DNA of 64,000 bases from Ceriagrion tenellum. Its lineage: Eukaryota > Arthropoda > Insecta > Odonata > Coenagrionidae. The notes below the pieces were generated by a model that searched no databases, was not told the DNA's origin, and saw only the letters and a list, made by a program, of their open reading frames with translations. Shown here piece after piece: positions 55,265 through 64,000 of this stretch; the first letter of the stretch is position 1; each line of letters opens with the position of its first letter. The stretch lies in contig OY720634.1 of NCBI GenBank assembly GCA_963169105.1, forward strand, positions 153,643,584 to 153,707,583, written 5' to 3'. Position numbers and translations under genes: made by a program.

Positions 55265-56735
55265 AGAAGAGAAATAACAAAGAAGTTAAAATGTTTCTGC
55301 GTCTTTAGTTTGTGCTAATCTGGTATGTTTACAGTATACAGTACAGACTGTTAACAGTTTAGGTTCTGAGCCTAGTATTGAAGTCTGTTCTCAGCAGAGT
55401 CCACAATATTGGTCAGAGTATGCTACACAGATATTGTAGCGTTTTGATAACCTGATAAAGCATTGAGACCATTGGAGATGCATCTCTAGATGACCGTTTC
55501 AGTGACATACTGATTTCTATTATTAGTTATTTTTTTAAGTATCTTGGCGTACTCTGAGCTACCATGTGCTACCATCCGGTAGGGCACCCATCCGGTGACT
55601 TATTGTCCGTGAGCATTCAGATGATTCGCGAAAAAAAAATTATACTCGTCACACAAGGAAGAATGCACTTCAAGGTGAAGAAAAAATGTAGCAGAGGTTC
55701 TTGATATGACTGAAACTCGATGCCTCAGTAGTCGGTAGAGCAGCAGTCACTTCGCTTCAGGAGTGATGACATTCAGAACAAAGTTAAGTGTTATCTTTCC
55801 AGTAAATTTGTGATGCTCGGTTTCTTTGCCAAGGGAGTGACAGGAGAACTCACACTGTAATCCCGAGGGGATTACATTGTGGTTTTACAGGATTTTTGGG
55901 ATTTATAAGATTTTTGCATTTAACCTCTGTCCTTCATTTTTAATTCATCTCAGAGCATAAAGATTTATTGGTTACGCAGAGGGTAGTCCTCTATTTATAT
56001 AACCACGAAAGGAGTACGCAAGAGAGCACATTATTCAAATGAAATAGTCAACTTGGGAATTGATCCTGGAATTTACATCACTTCATACCAGCTAACGACT
56101 GTAAATCCTGGAAATAAAATTGGAAATCCCATACAGTTAGTTAATTGTAACTAAATTCGCCATGAAATTTTACTAAGTCCAGCCCGTGAATTCATATTTT
56201 TTAGGTACATGAAACTGTTTGGTCTCTTAATGCCCGAGGTCCGAGCTACCGTGAGCTAAGTGAGTTAAACATATAAACTCTACAGACTATTGCCAGTGAA
56301 AAGTCAATGTTTTAAATCCACAGTATATATACTATATATCTCAACTGTATGCTGTTTAACTATTGATTTTAAAGCTTTGGGATACAATCATAATGGGTAG
56401 CATTTACGACCGATATTAGAGAAAGACCGTAGAAATCCCGTACATATGATCGCCTTTTTAATAACACCCATTCCCGTTAACGTCGAAACTTTATCCGTTT
56501 CCCATCGTCCATGTCCTCTTAATGGAATTAAATCCGATAAGGGAAACGTCCGACCAATGCCGTCACCTAGATGTTTAGTGGCTCTCCAGTCGACCCGACT
56601 GCACGGCGGGTCAAATTAGTGTCTGAGACGCGAATGTATCTTCTGCAGGGTATTTCATTGGTTCATGCTGTGAAGTAAATGACCATTTGGATGTGGTATC
56701 CAATATAAATGTAGTCTGGGGAGCCATTATAGACA
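55265..56735. other. No gene recognised; tRNA-like segment near 55720-55790
   Basis: TAGTCGGTAGAGCAGCAGTC (55727-55746) resembles a tRNA D-arm/A box, but the expected B box about 40 bp later is degraded (ACATTCAGAAC). It may be the head of an old SINE. The rest is unassigned. Confidence 0.3.
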
Positions 56736-56739
56736 TTAA

Positions 56740-57729
56740 CATTAGAACAGCCCTTTGTGCCATTTTGGCTCCTTTTGCATTTTCAAGAGCTGTATTTTTG
56801 TTCTTTATGCGTTGATAATCATTATTTCCTCTGACTTTTAATTAATTTTCATGGCAATGCCACTGGAAAAAATATCTGTGGCTGATTGCAAGTACTTCCG
56901 AAAAATCGTCATTTACTTCGAACAGCCATGGGAGCCAATTTGGCTCCATTAAGTACCGTGAATTCCATTGAGTTTTTAAAGCGTAGAGTTTGCTATAAAC
57001 ATAAAAAACTAGGTATTTATTTGCTTCTCTACATTGATCGATCAAGGGGATCAAGGTTAAATTTAAGTTTACTTCGATAATCTGCTCAATTTTTCCATTT
57101 ATAATATCACAAAACATATGTGGCATTCAATGCACGACAATGTCTTTGAAATGACGCCAAGGAGCTGAAGAATCCGACATAACCCAACCATGTTATGACT
57201 GTGTTTACTTTGCATTCGTTCAGAGTTTCAGATCTCAAATGCTCAAATAAATGGGCAATTGCTCAAATCGCTTCATGCTGGAAAATACATTGTTCAAATA
57301 GGATTTTCATCACCGAGTCTTCATCTTTCGCCGTGAATTCTTGATCGGTTCGCAAGAAATACGAGCCTCTTTTCCGGCAATGTCTATGATGCAACGCCTA
57401 CAACGTGAAGACATTAATAAGATTCTAAGCAAAATTTCTGAAGATCAATCAGAAGTTGAAAATGATTCTCCCAACAGTGACGGCGATTCAGACTGTGAGG
57501 ATTATAACCAGGAGAGAGGCATTTCAAAGTTCCAACTTTTTTGTAAATGTACCTCTATCGAACTGAAAAGTAGCTCAAATAAGAGTGAATTATTAGGTAT
57601 ACCACATGAAAACCATATTCCTAAAGTTATTTCTTCATTTTAGTTACCCAAGTGCATGATATTAGCGACGGAGCCAAAATAGCTATGTTGACTGTTCTAG
57701 GGTGGTAGAGAAGCTCGGCTGTCCTAGTG
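56740..57729 (+). mobile_element. piggyBac-type element, 990 bp, with TTAA duplication
   Basis: TTAA flanks both ends (56736-56739, 57730-57733). The inverted repeats are CATTAGAACAGCC at the left and GGCTGTCCTAGTG at the right. Subterminal GGAGCCAAAATAG at the right pairs with CATTTTGGCTCC at the left, and GGAGCCAATTTGGCTCC (56931-56947) is a perfect internal palindrome. At about 1 kb it is too short for a complete transposase (usually 550-600 codons), so it is a deletion derivative. Confidence 0.8.
57341..57643 (+). pseudogene. Possible piggyBac transposase N-terminal remnant
   Basis: The 100-codon frame contains LQREDINKILSKISEDQSEV and ENDSPNSDGDSDCEDYNQ, an Asp/Glu/Ser-rich segment like the acidic start of many piggyBac transposases. 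After it there is no DDD catalytic core, and the frame runs to PHENHIPKVISSF and stops just inside the right end. Its place inside a TTAA-flanked element supports this reading. Function is not expected. Confidence 0.5.
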
Positions 57730-57734
57730 TTAAA

Positions 57735-58115
57735 ACAGGTTCCCCCAAGCTTGGATGTTTTTTAGAAACTTAGGTGCTCCTTTTACAAACATAGGTGTTT
57801 TCCTCAATCACAGCACAGATCTATCAATAGCCTAATTGTTCAAGCGGTACGCTTGTGAAGTATATTAGGGATTCTTTTAGGCGCAGACAGCCAACTGATT
57901 TGATGATAGGAGAGATTTTCAGCTACATGGCGGCCGATGTAAGAGACCCTCTAGAGCGGATACATAATGAGTTTAAGTGCAGTGATAATTGACTTTGTAT
58001 CAAATGGAATTTCACGAAAAATATTTGTATACTATGGAGTTTGTTGGGAACGAAAGAAAAGTTTTTGAGAATGAGAGACATTTAGCAGATATACTATTAC
58101 TGATTGAATGTAATC
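57735..58115. other. No gene recognised
   Basis: Linker between the piggyBac-type element and the LINE; the plus-strand frame at 57989-58306 mostly reads through LINE DNA on the wrong strand. Confidence 0.4.
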
Positions 58116-58116
58116 T

Positions 58117-58880
58117 CTCATATACATACGTACCCATCACGCCGTTCCCTTACGGGGTAGGCACAGTCAAAATGTTTCACTCATTAATACATTATTGCAC
58201 ACCTAACTCTACTTCAATAATTTCCTCCATACTGACCTATCTTTGCAAACCTCTTTTGCCTCATTTACCCCCATACCCTGTTTCATACACGCCCTCCTGT
58301 TTTTAAAACTCCTAATATTCCTCCTCCTAAGAATTTCCTCAACCACATTCAACCACAACTTTCTCGGCCTACCTCTACCTCTCAGATCATTCATTCTACT
58401 CTCATATATCTGTTTCGTTATTCGACTCTCATCCATTCTCTCAACATGGCCAAACCAACGAAGCACACTCCTATCATACACGTCCATTACTGGACCATTT
58501 AACCCACATTCATTCATGACCCATTCATTCCTGACCCTATCCATTCTACTTTTGCCGCAAATACTCCTCAGATAACTCATACTCACGGAATTTAGTCTAC
58601 TCTTATGTCTATCCTGACATACCCATGTTTCACTACCATATAGCAAAGTGGGAAGAAGTACACTTTTGTACACGGCACTTTTCGCTTCTTTAGACAAGCA
58701 CTCATTCCTTGATATACTCCACATGCTAGCTACCACATTCCTTCCAGCATTCGCATGTCTCTTTATCTCCTGATATATTCTTCCATCTTTCGCATACATC
58801 TTACCTAAGTACACAAAATCATCCACCTGTTCAATGACTTCGCCATTCGCCCTCACCATACAGTTATCTCTCATATGAAT
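58117..58880 (-). mobile_element. LINE family-1 copy B, 5'-truncated
   Basis: Minus-strand LINE insertion covering the end of the RT thumb, the C-terminal domain and the 3' tail (GGCGTGATGGGTACGTATGTATA at its end, near 58117). It is nearly identical in protein to copy C (36071-36616) and extends 40 residues further N-terminal. The 5' truncation point is about 58880, at MRDNCMVRANGEV (copy C has NNCVMRANGEV). Confidence 0.9.
58209..58874 (-). CDS. LINE family-1 ORF2 C-terminal domain, intact 221-codon frame
   Basis: The frame has no stop or frameshift: MRDNCMVRANGEVIEQVDDF, VYLGKMYAKDGRIYQEIKRH, SKEAKSAVYKSVLLPTLLYG, SMSYLRSICGKSRMDRVRNE, VLRWFGHVERMDESRITKQI, RGRGRPRKLWLNVVEEILRR and the terminal KDRSVWRKLLK. 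It begins just after the RT palm and has no catalytic motif of its own. The absence of breaks, against several in copy C, suggests a recent insertion. The Met start is an accident of truncation; no promoter is seen and expression is not expected. Confidence 0.8.
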   Translation of the reverse strand: MRDNCMVRANGEVIEQVDDFVYLGKMYAKDGRIYQEIKRHANAGRNVVASMWSISRNECLSKEAKSAVYKSVLLPTLLYGSETWVCQDRHKSRLNSVSMSYLRSICGKSRMDRVRNEWVMNECGLNGPVMDVYDRSVLRWFGHVERMDESRITKQIYESRMNDLRGRGRPRKLWLNVVEEILRRRNIRSFKNRRACMKQGMGVNEAKEVCKDRSVWRKLLK

Positions 58881-58884
58881 TTGA

Positions 58885-61255
58885 ATAATGCAAATTTTTT
58901 ATTCCCCCAAAGAAATGGCTAAAATTTCCAGTTTAAGGCAGCAATTGTTAATGGGAGTGCCATTTTTGGTCGACTATTCTTGTCTACATTCTTGATGAAA
59001 TGGCTTGCATTTCCAGTTTAAGTAGTAATTGGTGTTGGGAGTACTATTTTTGCAATATATCCGACGCAACTTTCTCTAGCCACTAAAAAATTGCATCCAA
59101 GTTTTCAATTCAGTTTCAATTGCATCCAAAATAAAAAATTTAAGTTTCATGCAGAATCCTAATTCTTGCTTTAATTTATTACATTGCTCCCCAGAAAATA
59201 TTAAAATTGGAATATACATCCTACTGGGTTTTATCGTCTGGTAATTTTTTTCTCCAAGTAGTACATTCTGCTGCTATTGATGCTTACTGGAACTACATTA
59301 CACAATTCAATTTTCATTTCTCGAATTTCTTATCTAATAATTTTCTTTGGAATTATGAGACAATTATATGTTACAATTACCATAAGAATAGTTAAATTTA
59401 AAGGTCTTCATGAAAGAACTAAATTCATTTTAAAAATTTCGCGAATTGGATTTAAAGATCTTACCAGCTTAATATCTTCATTCCATTTGTTTCCGAAACT
59501 GCAGTTAACTCATATCGTTATGGATACCATTTATTTAACTATGCCCCTGCTGCGAAAATATCGAACATCTTGTTGAATGAATGAACGAAAGACATAATTT
59601 TTAAGTATTTATTCGACGCCAAGAGCGTGGCAGCAATATTTATACTTGGATTCAGATTGCTTGTTCCAACATTTACAAAAAAACCTACCGAGAGAATATT
59701 TTTGAAATATTTTGATTAGTTGCTTTACACAACACACACTCTAGGGAGAAATCTGTGTACTAAATTCACCATTTTTTAGTCAATGCATTGACAATACTCT
59801 TAACTTTTTTTAACATGTTATACACTAAAAGTAGGAAAACTGTCGAAATTGAGCTCTTAAATATTCACCATAGCTACGCACGGTGGGTAGTTTCACGCAA
59901 TAGCAATAATTGCAGTTGATGAATTTCTATAAATTTACTGAAGCCGTTTCCGTGAATTCTGCTTTCATTTTATGCAGCTGATTGCTGTCAATGTGAATTT
60001 GACCATAACGAAAAAGTGGCCTTACATTTTCTATTGACGTTTTTTCCCAATCTATGGATTTTATTGGTCCAAATTTATTATAAAAGCTGATTTAAAAGAG
60101 AACGATTGAGAGGTAGTAGACTGTTTTTTGATAAAAAATAAAATTTTAGCTGAATTTCGAAAACTCGTGATAAATGCTTCAAAATTGGTGAAAAATCGAC
60201 CATAAATACTTTGAAATAAAACTTTTACATCATAGATTCCCAAAATATCAACTGAAATGTGTTAAATGAACTAGTTTGTATTAATCCTAGTAAGAGTAAA
60301 AATTTTAAAAAATTGTTTCGAGAAATATGGAGAAAAACCCTTAAAAAGTCGATAATTCCTGAAAACGTGCGTAAAAACTCATCTTTTTGTCGGGTTAGAG
60401 TGGAAAGTCTCAACCCTGCGCAATAATCCTGTGCATACTTCCAATTTATAGCAAAATATTAGGTTTGGCACCCCTCGGGAAACGATTTGCGAGAAAAGCC
60501 TTTTTTCGAACCACCCTATGATACATGTCTCAATTAAAAGATTCATTTTTTCATTAATTCAGTTTAGTATCAGAGGTAAATATCGCCATTACACAAGAAG
60601 TCAGTACTTTTTTCAAAAAGATTACATCAGTCTCAAAGATATTATTTTAATCTGTATATTTTTTTATAGTTCTATTAACCTTCCATTAGCTGATAAGATA
60701 AATAACTATAAAACGGAGAAGCATTGCCAAGTAAAACAAAAATGAAAGTTTTCTGTGGAAAATAATATTGAAATAGGGTATAATAACCATCTCTTCAACA
60801 ATCGAGGCTTCGATGCATCATAGTGATATGAACATGACTATGAGAATACCTAGCGGTTTTATCTGCAAAATGGCAAAGTATTTCCTTCATAAAGAAAGAA
60901 AGGAGACGATCGTTAAGTCTTTTTAGCAATGAGTGGACAGATTTTGTTGCTGTACCACTTTCAAATCTAGGCAATGACCGAAAAATGGAGATGAAGCTGC
61001 GGAAATGGGACTTCTAAGAAGCCTAATGACTAAAAGACCTAAAAATAAATCAGAGACCAACAAGGTATTGCGCGAAAAATCAGGAATATTGAGGAATACA
61101 TACATCGGTGGCATGACTATGAAGCCAAGTTGGAAAATGAATATGCATTCGTTGCGTAAAAAGGGTATCGAATTTTAAGAAAGGTTTTAAAGGATAGGTT
61201 ATGAAACGCATTGGACCCAAAATATTTACCATGATGATGATTAAATCTTCTACGG
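58885..61255. other. No gene recognised; AT-rich DNA
   Basis: Frames such as 59277-59576 and 60518-60745 (plus) or 60225-60413 (minus) have no known domain. No element ends were found. Confidence 0.45.
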
Positions 61256-61267
61256 CAATATTTCTCA

Positions 61268-61566
61268 TGGATTGGACATTTGGGGAGGCGACTGACAGAT
61301 AAGGTCATTCGGACCAAAGGAGATAGGTAAGGGAGGAAGGATGGATAGAAACCCGGCGTCGGCATTATACTGCTCTTAACGATAGGCGCCAAGGGGACCG
61401 CAGTTTAACGTCTCATCCGACAGAAGGAGTACTGTGCTTGAAGTGCCCTCCACAAGATACTCAAGTAAAGATCGGGTATCCTCTGAAAAACATCCTTCTC
61501 TGCAGGGATTTGAACCCTGGCCGTCCGTATGGTTAGCCAGTACTCTAGCCACCACACCAATCCGAT
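61268..61566 (-). mobile_element. tRNA-derived SINE, full-length or nearly so
   Basis: Read on the minus strand, it starts with a tRNA-like head: GGATTGGTGTGGTGGCTAGA (A-box region, 61559-61541), then about 30 bp later a perfect B box GGTTCAAATCC (61516-61506), in the acceptor context CCAGGGTTCAAATCCCTG. The body continues with AGTATCTTGTGGAGGGCAC, GGTCCCCTTGGCGCC, CGCCGGGTTTCTATCC and ends in GTCAGTCGCCTCCCC near 61275. A second copy without the head lies at 32210-32455. It is transcribed by RNA polymerase III in principle and moved by a partner LINE, which I cannot identify. Confidence 0.8.
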
Positions 61567-61599
61567 CCCCATATTTCTCATTCTATAACTTATTTCCAT

Positions 61600-62215
61600 C
61601 CCACACAGTTGCCGGTTCATCACCTTCCATCCACCCACTCCCTCTCGCTCTTGCAAGGTCGTTCCATCAATGTAGGACGCGTTACAGATTAGTGAACGCA
61701 ACACACTATCCCGAAGCATTTCGTTTCCCTCCCACTTCCTTCAGGCACACACACACTTCTTAATAACTCACTCATAACAGGAGGATGGGGGAGTTCTGCT
61801 AACTGCTGCTCGCCCATCCACCCTCTTCAAACACCCAACTCCTTTCGCGATCTCCTTTCGCATCCTCCGACACTTGTATCCTTCTTCTCCCAGCTCACAT
61901 GACCACCCCCGCTGTCTCCGCCTCATCCCCCCTCAGACCCCCCGGGACCCACCGAGAGAGTGGCAAAGTGTCGTCGCCGTGGGGAATCGATATTAAGACG
62001 ACGTCCTTCGCCTCCCGTTCGAGGCTCCTCCGAGCGGGACCGTTTTATTGGTCCAGCCAGATCCTGCTCTCTCCCATCGCCCTTTGCTCCCAGCCAGCCT
62101 CCGCGTGAGTGTTCGGCGGGGGAGTGGAGGTGGGGTAGCAGAGCGGAAGACCGGCGGCGCCAACCGAAGACCGTGTCCCGCATCGCGGGAGGATTCTGAT
62201 TCACTTACCGCATCA
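61600..62215. other. GC-rich, CpG-containing patch; no recognised gene
   Basis: Pyrimidine-rich then GC-rich DNA with overlapping frames on both strands (61899-62108 plus; 61923-62204 minus). Resembles the patch at 1-580 and could be a promoter or untranslated exon. No domain seen. Confidence 0.25.
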
Positions 62216-62367
62216 GCCCGAATGTAATATTACTCGGGCCCCATATATTGTGCGACCCTGAATTGAGAGCAATCTCGAATATGACGTGATCTCATACGTT
62301 TTGAATTATGCTTTCTAAAAAAAAATAAAAAGACCATATTTTTCTTTTCGACTCGATCTATTCCTAA

Positions 62368-62540
62368 TACACATCTACATCTACATACTACCCCCGCGAG
62401 CCACCGCCTAGGTGTGTGGCAGGGGGTGGTAGGTCACCAGCCGTGTAAGGATGCAAAAGTTTTGGAGGTGAAATGGTGACATGTCCTATGAGAGTGTATT
62501 TGGAGGAGTTCAGTTTTTATTGCAGTCGCTTATTTTGCAG
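62368..62540 (-). mobile_element. LINE family-2 3' end, copy 4
   Basis: On the minus strand this ends with the GC-rich terminus CCTGCCACACACCTAGGCGG and TAGTATGTAGATGTAGATGT, matching copies 1 and 3. Only about 170 bp is kept. It abuts the Ty3-type element at 62541 without spacer, so it either inserted into that element or marks its truncation point. Confidence 0.75.
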
Positions 62541-63875
62541 TGCTGTCGCATTTGGGTAACAATCGCTTGGCACGATGGTCCTTAGCCGTCCAGGAATTTG
62601 ACCTGTGTATTGAATATCCCTCGGGCGTGCGAAACGTGGCTGCCGACTGGTTGAGCAGAGAAGGACGGTACAGAAGAACCTCCTTTAACGGAAACATAGA
62701 CGGAGCGATGGCTTTATGGCGTCCTTGGACTTGGAAATTCCTGAATCACCGGAGGAGGATTAAAAAAATTCCGAGAGGCAAAAATACGATGAGGAAAATT
62801 GGACCTATCAACGCCATAGAATATCCGACTCGAATGTAAGTATAAAAAGGGATAATGAGGGATGCCCACGTATGCAGAATAATAAGCGGGATATTGTCGG
62901 CAAAAAATATGAATTTGGAAGATTTGATAACCTCGCCAAATGCAAAGCAAATACAAGTGGTTTCTTCATCACTACCTATGGGCATTTTGGCGCTTTTAAA
63001 ATACTATCCGTCGAGTGGGAGCATTTTTACTGGAAAGACATGCAAAGGGGGATGAGTAAATTACCCGAAGCTTGTGGTTTGTGCCAGAGAATAAAGAACC
63101 CTAGTAGAACCTATGCGGGGAATATGATTAGTATATTCCCAGTGGGGCCTCGGGAATTTTATGCAGTAGACTCATATGGTCCCCTTCCAAAAGTTAGGCA
63201 TGGTAATTAATTTGATTTTATAGGCCCAAACATGTTCTTAGTAACAATACAATTCAGTTTACAAGTGCCAGATGGAAGAAAGAATCGTATGCACTGTCGG
63301 TGGATGAGGTGTTTTATTCATCCATTCGCCATCCGCATCCAAACCAACCCTTGTAAGCGGATTATGAGGGAACTATCACGCATATTCAGGACATAGTGTA
63401 GTCACCATCATGTGGATGGCAGGAATTGATTACATTTATTAATGGTTTAACAAGGTCCACCACGAAAGCAAGAGTATAACCCCTATGGAATTGCATTTTG
63501 ATATGCAATCTTGATGCGATTTCATTGAATCGTTTGATATTCCGGATCCGGAAGTCACGTCACGGAAAGTTATAATAGCATATGCGTTTCTGAAGCTGAT
63601 GGCTTCCAGCTTGAAAAGAAAGAACGCGCAGAGAGAAAAAACACACTGTTTTTAAGTGGGTAATTTGGTGTTACCACGGTGTCTGCGAGAGTCCGACTTT
63701 AAGTTAAAACCCTTTCATAAATTCTTTCACCCAAAAACCGGCCTATATGAAATAACACGCATAGTAAACGGACATGCGAGAGAATTGAAGGACTAGAAGG
63801 GCGATACAATTGGAATCTTTAATTTTGCAAATTTTAAACCGCACCTCACCGGAGGAGTGTAAAAAGGTGAAGTTT
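62541..63875 (+). mobile_element. Ty3-type LTR retrotransposon, 3' part of pol (RNase H to integrase)
   Basis: RNase H end: LSHLGNNRLARWSLAVQEFD then LCIEYPSGVRNVAADWLSRE (62541-62660). Integrase zinc-binding region: YGHFGAFKI, WEHFYWKDMQRGMSKLPEAC, GLCQRIKNPSRTYAGNM (CxxC kept, first His unclear; 62970-63125). Catalytic core start: FYAVDSYGPLPKVRHGN (first Asp kept, 63160-63208). Beyond, in broken frames, IMRELSRIFRT, VHHES...ITPMELHFD, and near 63700-63860 FKLKPFHKFFHPKTGLYEIT then NFANFKPHLT, the usual C-terminal part. gag, protease and RT are missing. No LTR was identified. Confidence 0.8.
62872..63210 (+). pseudogene. Ty3-type integrase N-terminal fragment
   Basis: A 112-codon frame carries the integrase zinc-binding domain and the start of the catalytic core, ending in a stop at 63208-63210 right after GPLPKVRHGN, where intact elements continue. 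The remaining catalytic Asp and Glu are not found in frame. Confidence 0.75.
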
Positions 63876-64000
63876 GTTGTTTGCTTGATTTTGTTAAAAT
63901 TTGATTTGTGTCATGAAGGCTTTCGAGTTTGCTTCCGCGTTGTGTCATTTTTGGTGACTCCAGTTTTGCGAGCGCTCCAAGTCGCTTCGTCAAGTCTTCA
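63876..64000. other. Window edge; possible continuation of the Ty3-type element
   Basis: Untranslated-looking, T-rich sequence following the integrase remnant. It could be the start of a 3' LTR, but the window ends here. Confidence 0.25.

Noticed and set aside
55720..55790. Possible tRNA gene (D-arm-like TAGTCGGTAGAGC)
   Set aside because: The T-arm is degraded and no acceptor stem pairs; at best an old SINE head.
58243..58575. 110-codon plus-strand frame
   Set aside because: Antisense shadow of the intact LINE copy B frame, and the same shadow appears antisense to copy C at 36250-36582.

Overview
The window looks like a repeat-dense, AT-rich intergenic or intronic stretch of an animal genome, most likely an arthropod and probably an insect. 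Nothing bacterial is visible: no operons, no Shine-Dalgarno spacing and no long open frames. The support for an arthropod is the mix of mobile elements: several non-LTR retrotransposon (LINE) families, Penelope-like elements with GIY-YIG nuclease domains and hammerhead-type motifs, a mariner, piggyBac-type TTAA elements, a Ty3-type LTR element, a tRNA-derived SINE, and several families of short inverted-repeat elements. I could not recognise a single host protein-coding gene with confidence, so the window may lie between genes or in a long intron. The species cannot be named from this sequence alone.

Layout. 0-5 kb: a GC-rich, CpG-rich patch (1-580), a 961-bp inverted-repeat element (647-1607) and three short foldback elements, one of them a clean piggyBac-type MITE. 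5-10 kb: a truncated LINE on the minus strand, a decayed Penelope-like reverse transcriptase plus GIY-YIG unit (7.7-8.96 kb), and one LINE nested in the tail of another. 10-20 kb: a near-perfect 176-bp palindrome built from Penelope termini, LINE tails, a MITE packed with palindromic TTCTGYAGAA words, and a 556-bp MITE with a TA duplication. 21-29 kb: three decayed LINE fragments. 30.6-31.4 kb: an internally deleted mariner. 32-37 kb: a SINE, then two LINEs in tandem, the second nearly full length (endonuclease, reverse transcriptase, C-terminal domain) but full of breaks. 40-47 kb: a second Penelope palindrome, a LINE 3' end, two more Penelope fragments, a second copy of the 556-bp MITE and a long compound microsatellite. 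48-54 kb: the inverted partner of the 961-bp element and a second nearly full-length RTE-like LINE. 56-64 kb: a 990-bp piggyBac-derived element, a LINE 3' fragment with an intact 221-codon frame, a tRNA-derived SINE and, at the right edge, a Ty3-type pol fragment running to the window end.

The most unusual theme is the density of Penelope-type hammerhead-like motifs. At least five loci keep the full CUGANGA / stem II / GAA / stem III / UH layout (12.0, 10.0, 23.6, 40.1 and 46.4/46.8 kb), and three more are degenerate (18.8, 30.4 and 42.7 kb). Stem III is usually a short perfect palindrome, which suits dimeric action. Two loci are tail-to-tail palindromes about 180 bp long, and one is an inverted pair around a GIY-YIG coding fragment. 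All secondary structures, reading frames and repeat pairings were worked out by eye; none was confirmed by a search or folding program.
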